This document shows, piece after piece, positions 61,690-64,000 of a DNA stretch of 64,000 bases (position 1 is its first letter; every line of letters begins with the position of its first letter). The notes beneath the pieces were generated by a model that worked only from the letters and a program-made list of their open reading frames with translations, had not been told where the DNA came from and ran no database searches. The stretch covers positions 1 to 64,000 of the forward strand of contig CAZTXB010000009.1 in NCBI GenBank assembly GCA_964617955.1, written 5' to 3'. A program made the translations under genes and the position numbers. The DNA comes from JABWCE01 sp964617955. Its GTDB lineage: Bacteria > Bacteroidota > Bacteroidia > NS11-12g > UBA9320.

Positions 61690-62100
61690 TTACTTTCTTT
61701 TCATCAGTCGGGTTCCCAAATAAGCCATAGGGATATAGGCCACAATGAGATCAACCAAAGTGAACCAAAGAGGGGAGGGCAGCATAAAAATATTCATGAT
61801 GCCTCCAACCAAAAAGCAAAGTCCTATGCCCATGGCCAATAACATATTGTGACTGGAAGCGAACTTAAAGGTGAGGAAGGCTCCCAGCAAAGTGCCCAGA
61901 GCATGGGCCAGAAACGGCATCAAAAAATGTTTGGGCTCGAATAAGTGCATCCCTTTTTTTAAACCTTCCATAGTGGTCACATCTACCCCTTCAGGAGGCG
62001 GAATAATGGAGCCACTGATAAGAATGATCATCATGTTTAATGAACCGCCGATGAGAAGTGCTGCGACAAAGACCAGTATGTTTTTTATAATAGGATTCAT
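61690..62100 (-). CDS. Four-helix membrane protein, paralogue of 47408-47830
   Basis: The 136-residue protein has four hydrophobic segments (about 7-30, 56-76, 83-105 and 107-128) and the shared features GSIIPPPEGVDV, FLAHALGTLLGAFLTFKFASS, GGIMNIFMLPSPLWFTLVDLIVAYIPMAYLGTRLMKRK. It is an inner-membrane protein of unknown function, alone between uvrB and envC. Confidence 0.75.
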   Translation of the reverse strand: MNPIIKNILVFVAALLIGGSLNMMIILISGSIIPPPEGVDVTTMEGLKKGMHLFEPKHFLMPFLAHALGTLLGAFLTFKFASSHNMLLAMGIGLCFLVGGIMNIFMLPSPLWFTLVDLIVAYIPMAYLGTRLMKRK

Positions 62101-62231
62101 AAAATAGAGGAATGTTTAAGAATTAATAAAAGGGCACGCTTTAAAGAATAAATACAATTATAAGGCTTGCAATTAACTTATTTTATAGAATGATTATTTT
62201 TTTTTAAAATCATTTAACCTGAAAAAAGTCG

Positions 62232-63488
62232 CTATCTAGCGTGAAGCCACTTCTGTGGGTCCAGGCGTTGATTACCCTGCCAAACTTCGAAGTGAAGTTC
62301 AGTCTTTCCGTCGCTATCGGTTCCTAAGGTTCCGATTTTTTGACCCGTTTTAACCTTTTCACCTTTGCTCACTGTGACAGTTTCCAGTTTTGAATAAACC
62401 GTAAAAAAGTCTCCATGCTTTATGAGCAAAGTGTTTTTCATCCCCGGAATCAGCAAGATGGCCGACACTTCTCCTTCAAATACACTTTTTATGGCAGAGC
62501 CCGAGGTGCCCGCCAAATTGATACCGTTGTTAATGATATTCACATCGGGCAAGGTAGGGTGTCGATGGGTTCCAAATCCCTGTGAAATATAACCCGCTTG
62601 CATGGGCCATTGCAACTTCCCTTTCATTTTTCCAAAACTTGAAATGTCGGTAGGGGCAACATATTCCGCCTCAGCCTGCTTGGCGGTTTTGGCTTTGTCT
62701 TTCTGTCTGATTCTTGCCAATTCCTTCTGTTTTTCAAGCTCAGCTTTTTTCCTGGCCAGTTCGATTTCCTTCTCTATGGCTCGCTTTAAAGCAGCGTCAA
62801 GTTCTCTGTAGGCCTTTTCCTTTTTCTTTAATTCGGTTTGCAAGCCTGACTCTTTTATCTGAAGCGTTTGCACCAATTCCTTAGCCGAATTTTCGTCCTG
62901 CTCCAATTCTTTTTGGACCTCCTCATTCGATTTTACAATGCCCAGCTTTTCATCCTTGATCTGTTCCATCTCAGCCAAATTTTCGGCTTTTTCATACTTT
63001 TTTGATTGAATAATGCTCAGTTGCTTTTTTCTGAAATCCAGCAATTTTTTTAAGTACACAAATCGCCTGATGGTTTCGGGAAAGGTTCGGGCTGAAAAGA
63101 TAAAGTTTAATTTTGAAGTGGCATGCCGCGACTTAAACCCTTGATAAACAAGGTTGCCGAATTCCTTTTTTAATTTGTCGATTTCAAAGTTTAGGGTCGA
63201 AACGTCTAAATTGAGTCTCTCAATTTCCGCATCAATTTTTTCCAGCTCGGTTAAGTAGAGACCCACCAATTCTCTTTTTTGCGAAATCTGTTCTCTAAGG
63301 GTGCTTAAAACCTCAACCGATTTTTCTTTTTTCCGTTTGGTATCTTCAAGTTTCTTTTTGGTAACGGCAATTTCTTTCTCCTTCTTATTTCTTTGTCGTT
63401 CCAATTCTTTTCTGCTTTGCCCAAAACCGGACCATAGAAACAACAGGATACATCCGCCAAATAGGGTTACTCTAATTGCCTTTGACAT
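62232..63488 (-). CDS. envC: Murein hydrolase activator, EnvC-like, degenerate LytM domain
   Basis: From the ATG at 63488 (418 residues) there is a signal peptide (ending SGFG-Q). A long coiled coil follows (about 25-285, rich in Lys/Glu; SRKELERQRNKKEKEIAVTKKKLEDTKRKK) with the FtsX-binding type insert. The C-terminal LytM/M23 domain covers about 300-418. The zinc site is degenerate: the position of H-x-G-x-D is NNGIN, YAHL is YSKL, and HLHFE is ELHFE, leaving one ligand. This fits an activator of amidases at the septum rather than an enzyme. It overlaps the DUF4292 gene by 17 bases. Confidence 0.9.
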   Translation of the reverse strand: MSKAIRVTLFGGCILLFLWSGFGQSRKELERQRNKKEKEIAVTKKKLEDTKRKKEKSVEVLSTLREQISQKRELVGLYLTELEKIDAEIERLNLDVSTLNFEIDKLKKEFGNLVYQGFKSRHATSKLNFIFSARTFPETIRRFVYLKKLLDFRKKQLSIIQSKKYEKAENLAEMEQIKDEKLGIVKSNEEVQKELEQDENSAKELVQTLQIKESGLQTELKKKEKAYRELDAALKRAIEKEIELARKKAELEKQKELARIRQKDKAKTAKQAEAEYVAPTDISSFGKMKGKLQWPMQAGYISQGFGTHRHPTLPDVNIINNGINLAGTSGSAIKSVFEGEVSAILLIPGMKNTLLIKHGDFFTVYSKLETVTVSKGEKVKTGQKIGTLGTDSDGKTELHFEVWQGNQRLDPQKWLHAR

Positions 63489-63999
63489 ACTTGCTTGAAA
63501 TTTCAAATGGAAATACATCAATGCTGTCGGTGCTGATTCCACTATTTTCCATAATCAAACTGATATTGCGTTTAGGGGTAGTGGCAGTGATATCGACCTT
63601 GCCAGGAAACAGTTGTTTGTCCGCTTTTTTATAGTCGCTGTATACCACTCCGGCATTGGATTGCTCGGCCAAATGCTGCAAGATTTGTTCAATAATTTTT
63701 GATTTCTCATCCAAAACCAGGGTGTTCTCAATGTATCCGTCCTGGCAAGTGAAACGCAAATTGCTCGCCGTGGCCTTGTACTTGTCAGGCGTGAATAACA
63801 GATTGGCAGTAAGCAGGTTTTGAATCTGAGTAAGCGATAAGGTAGTGCCAATCATTTGTTTAATATAATCGTAACCATATACATAATACTTCTTATCGAT
63901 GCGCGATATGATTTTTACAGAATCTTTATCCAGCCGGGCTCGTGCCACTTCAAACCCAACAGCGGTCACCGAAAGCCATAACACACTGTCCCTTTTCAT
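63472..63999 (-). CDS. DUF4292 lipoprotein-like protein, 5' end outside the window
   Basis: The visible 175 residues form the C-terminal part of a DUF4292 protein (VLWLSVTAVGFEVARARLDKDSVKIISRIDKKYYVYGYDYIKQMIG, FTPDKYKATASNLRFTCQDGYIENTLVL). The family is beta-rich, periplasmic, LolA-like in fold and usually about 250 residues with a lipobox; the N-terminal part and start lie beyond 64000. DUF4292 just before envC is a common order in Bacteroidota. The end overlaps envC by 17 bases. Confidence 0.8.
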   Translation of the reverse strand: MKRDSVLWLSVTAVGFEVARARLDKDSVKIISRIDKKYYVYGYDYIKQMIGTTLSLTQIQNLLTANLLFTPDKYKATASNLRFTCQDGYIENTLVLDEKSKIIEQILQHLAEQSNAGVVYSDYKKADKQLFPGKVDITATTPKRNISLIMENSGISTDSIDVFPFEISSKYVKGN

Positions 64000-64000
64000 T

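Overview
This window is chromosomal DNA from a Bacteroidota bacterium. The evidence is a full-length SprA translocon, GldH, two PorG-like barrels and three secreted proteins with type IX secretion (T9SS) C-terminal sorting domains; Bacteroidota -7 promoter boxes (TAnnTTTG); a lipoprotein LptC; and several TTG starts. It is gene-dense, mostly housekeeping and cell-envelope genes, with no rRNA, tRNA, CRISPR array or prophage that I could see.

Layout. 1-5.3 kb (minus): three SurA/parvulin-type envelope chaperones followed by a MoxR ATPase whose stop codon lies on the edge of a small transposable element. 5.4-11.6 kb (plus): a T9SS cargo protein, two tandem PorG-like (DUF6089) proteins, uppS and bamA. 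11.6-18.2 kb: fabH, an orphan histidine kinase, a PiT phosphate transporter with a DUF47 (PhoU-like) partner, and recJ. 18.2-20.6 kb (minus): a compact arsenic operon, arsR - DUF6428 - arsC - aquaglyceroporin - ArsN-like acetyltransferase, with no arsB/acr3 pump. 20.7-24 kb (plus): a T9SS-exported esterase, a CvfB-like S1 protein and two secreted TM2-like paralogues. 24-27.7 kb (minus): an overlapping envelope cluster (LolA-like protein, signal-peptide-bearing YidD, two paralogous PGMG membrane proteins) plus a barrel. 28-38.8 kb: lptB, dihydroorotase, a Nudix hydrolase, Kup, aspS, an M28 peptidase with a T9SS tail, and yeiH. 39.5-49 kb: sprA and ruvA, an MBL hydrolase and small membrane proteins. 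49-57 kb (plus): gldH, lpd, two tandem barrels, and birA-coaX-barrel-lptC, with rsfS divergent from birA. 57-64 kb: a small gene framed by two inverted copies of the mobile element, a DUF6029 barrel, uvrB, an EnvC-type amidase activator and a truncated DUF4292 gene.

Common themes. Envelope biogenesis dominates: BamA and SurA-like chaperones for barrels, LptB/LptC for LPS, UppS for the lipid carrier, EnvC for cell separation, and SprA/PorG/GldH for T9SS and gliding. The arsenic genes lie close to the phosphate uptake pair, and PiT carriers are a usual entry route for arsenate.

Most notable non-standard items: (1) a previously unlabelled MITE-like family of about 235 bp with 15-bp terminal inverted repeats and TAAA-type target duplications, in two complete copies and one partial copy; (2) the gene framed by two of those copies; (3) the pump-less arsenic operon with an ArsN-like enzyme; (4) the LolA-like/YidD/PGMG envelope cluster; (5) secreted TM2-like protein pairs. 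Family names are from memory and motif reading; no database search was run.
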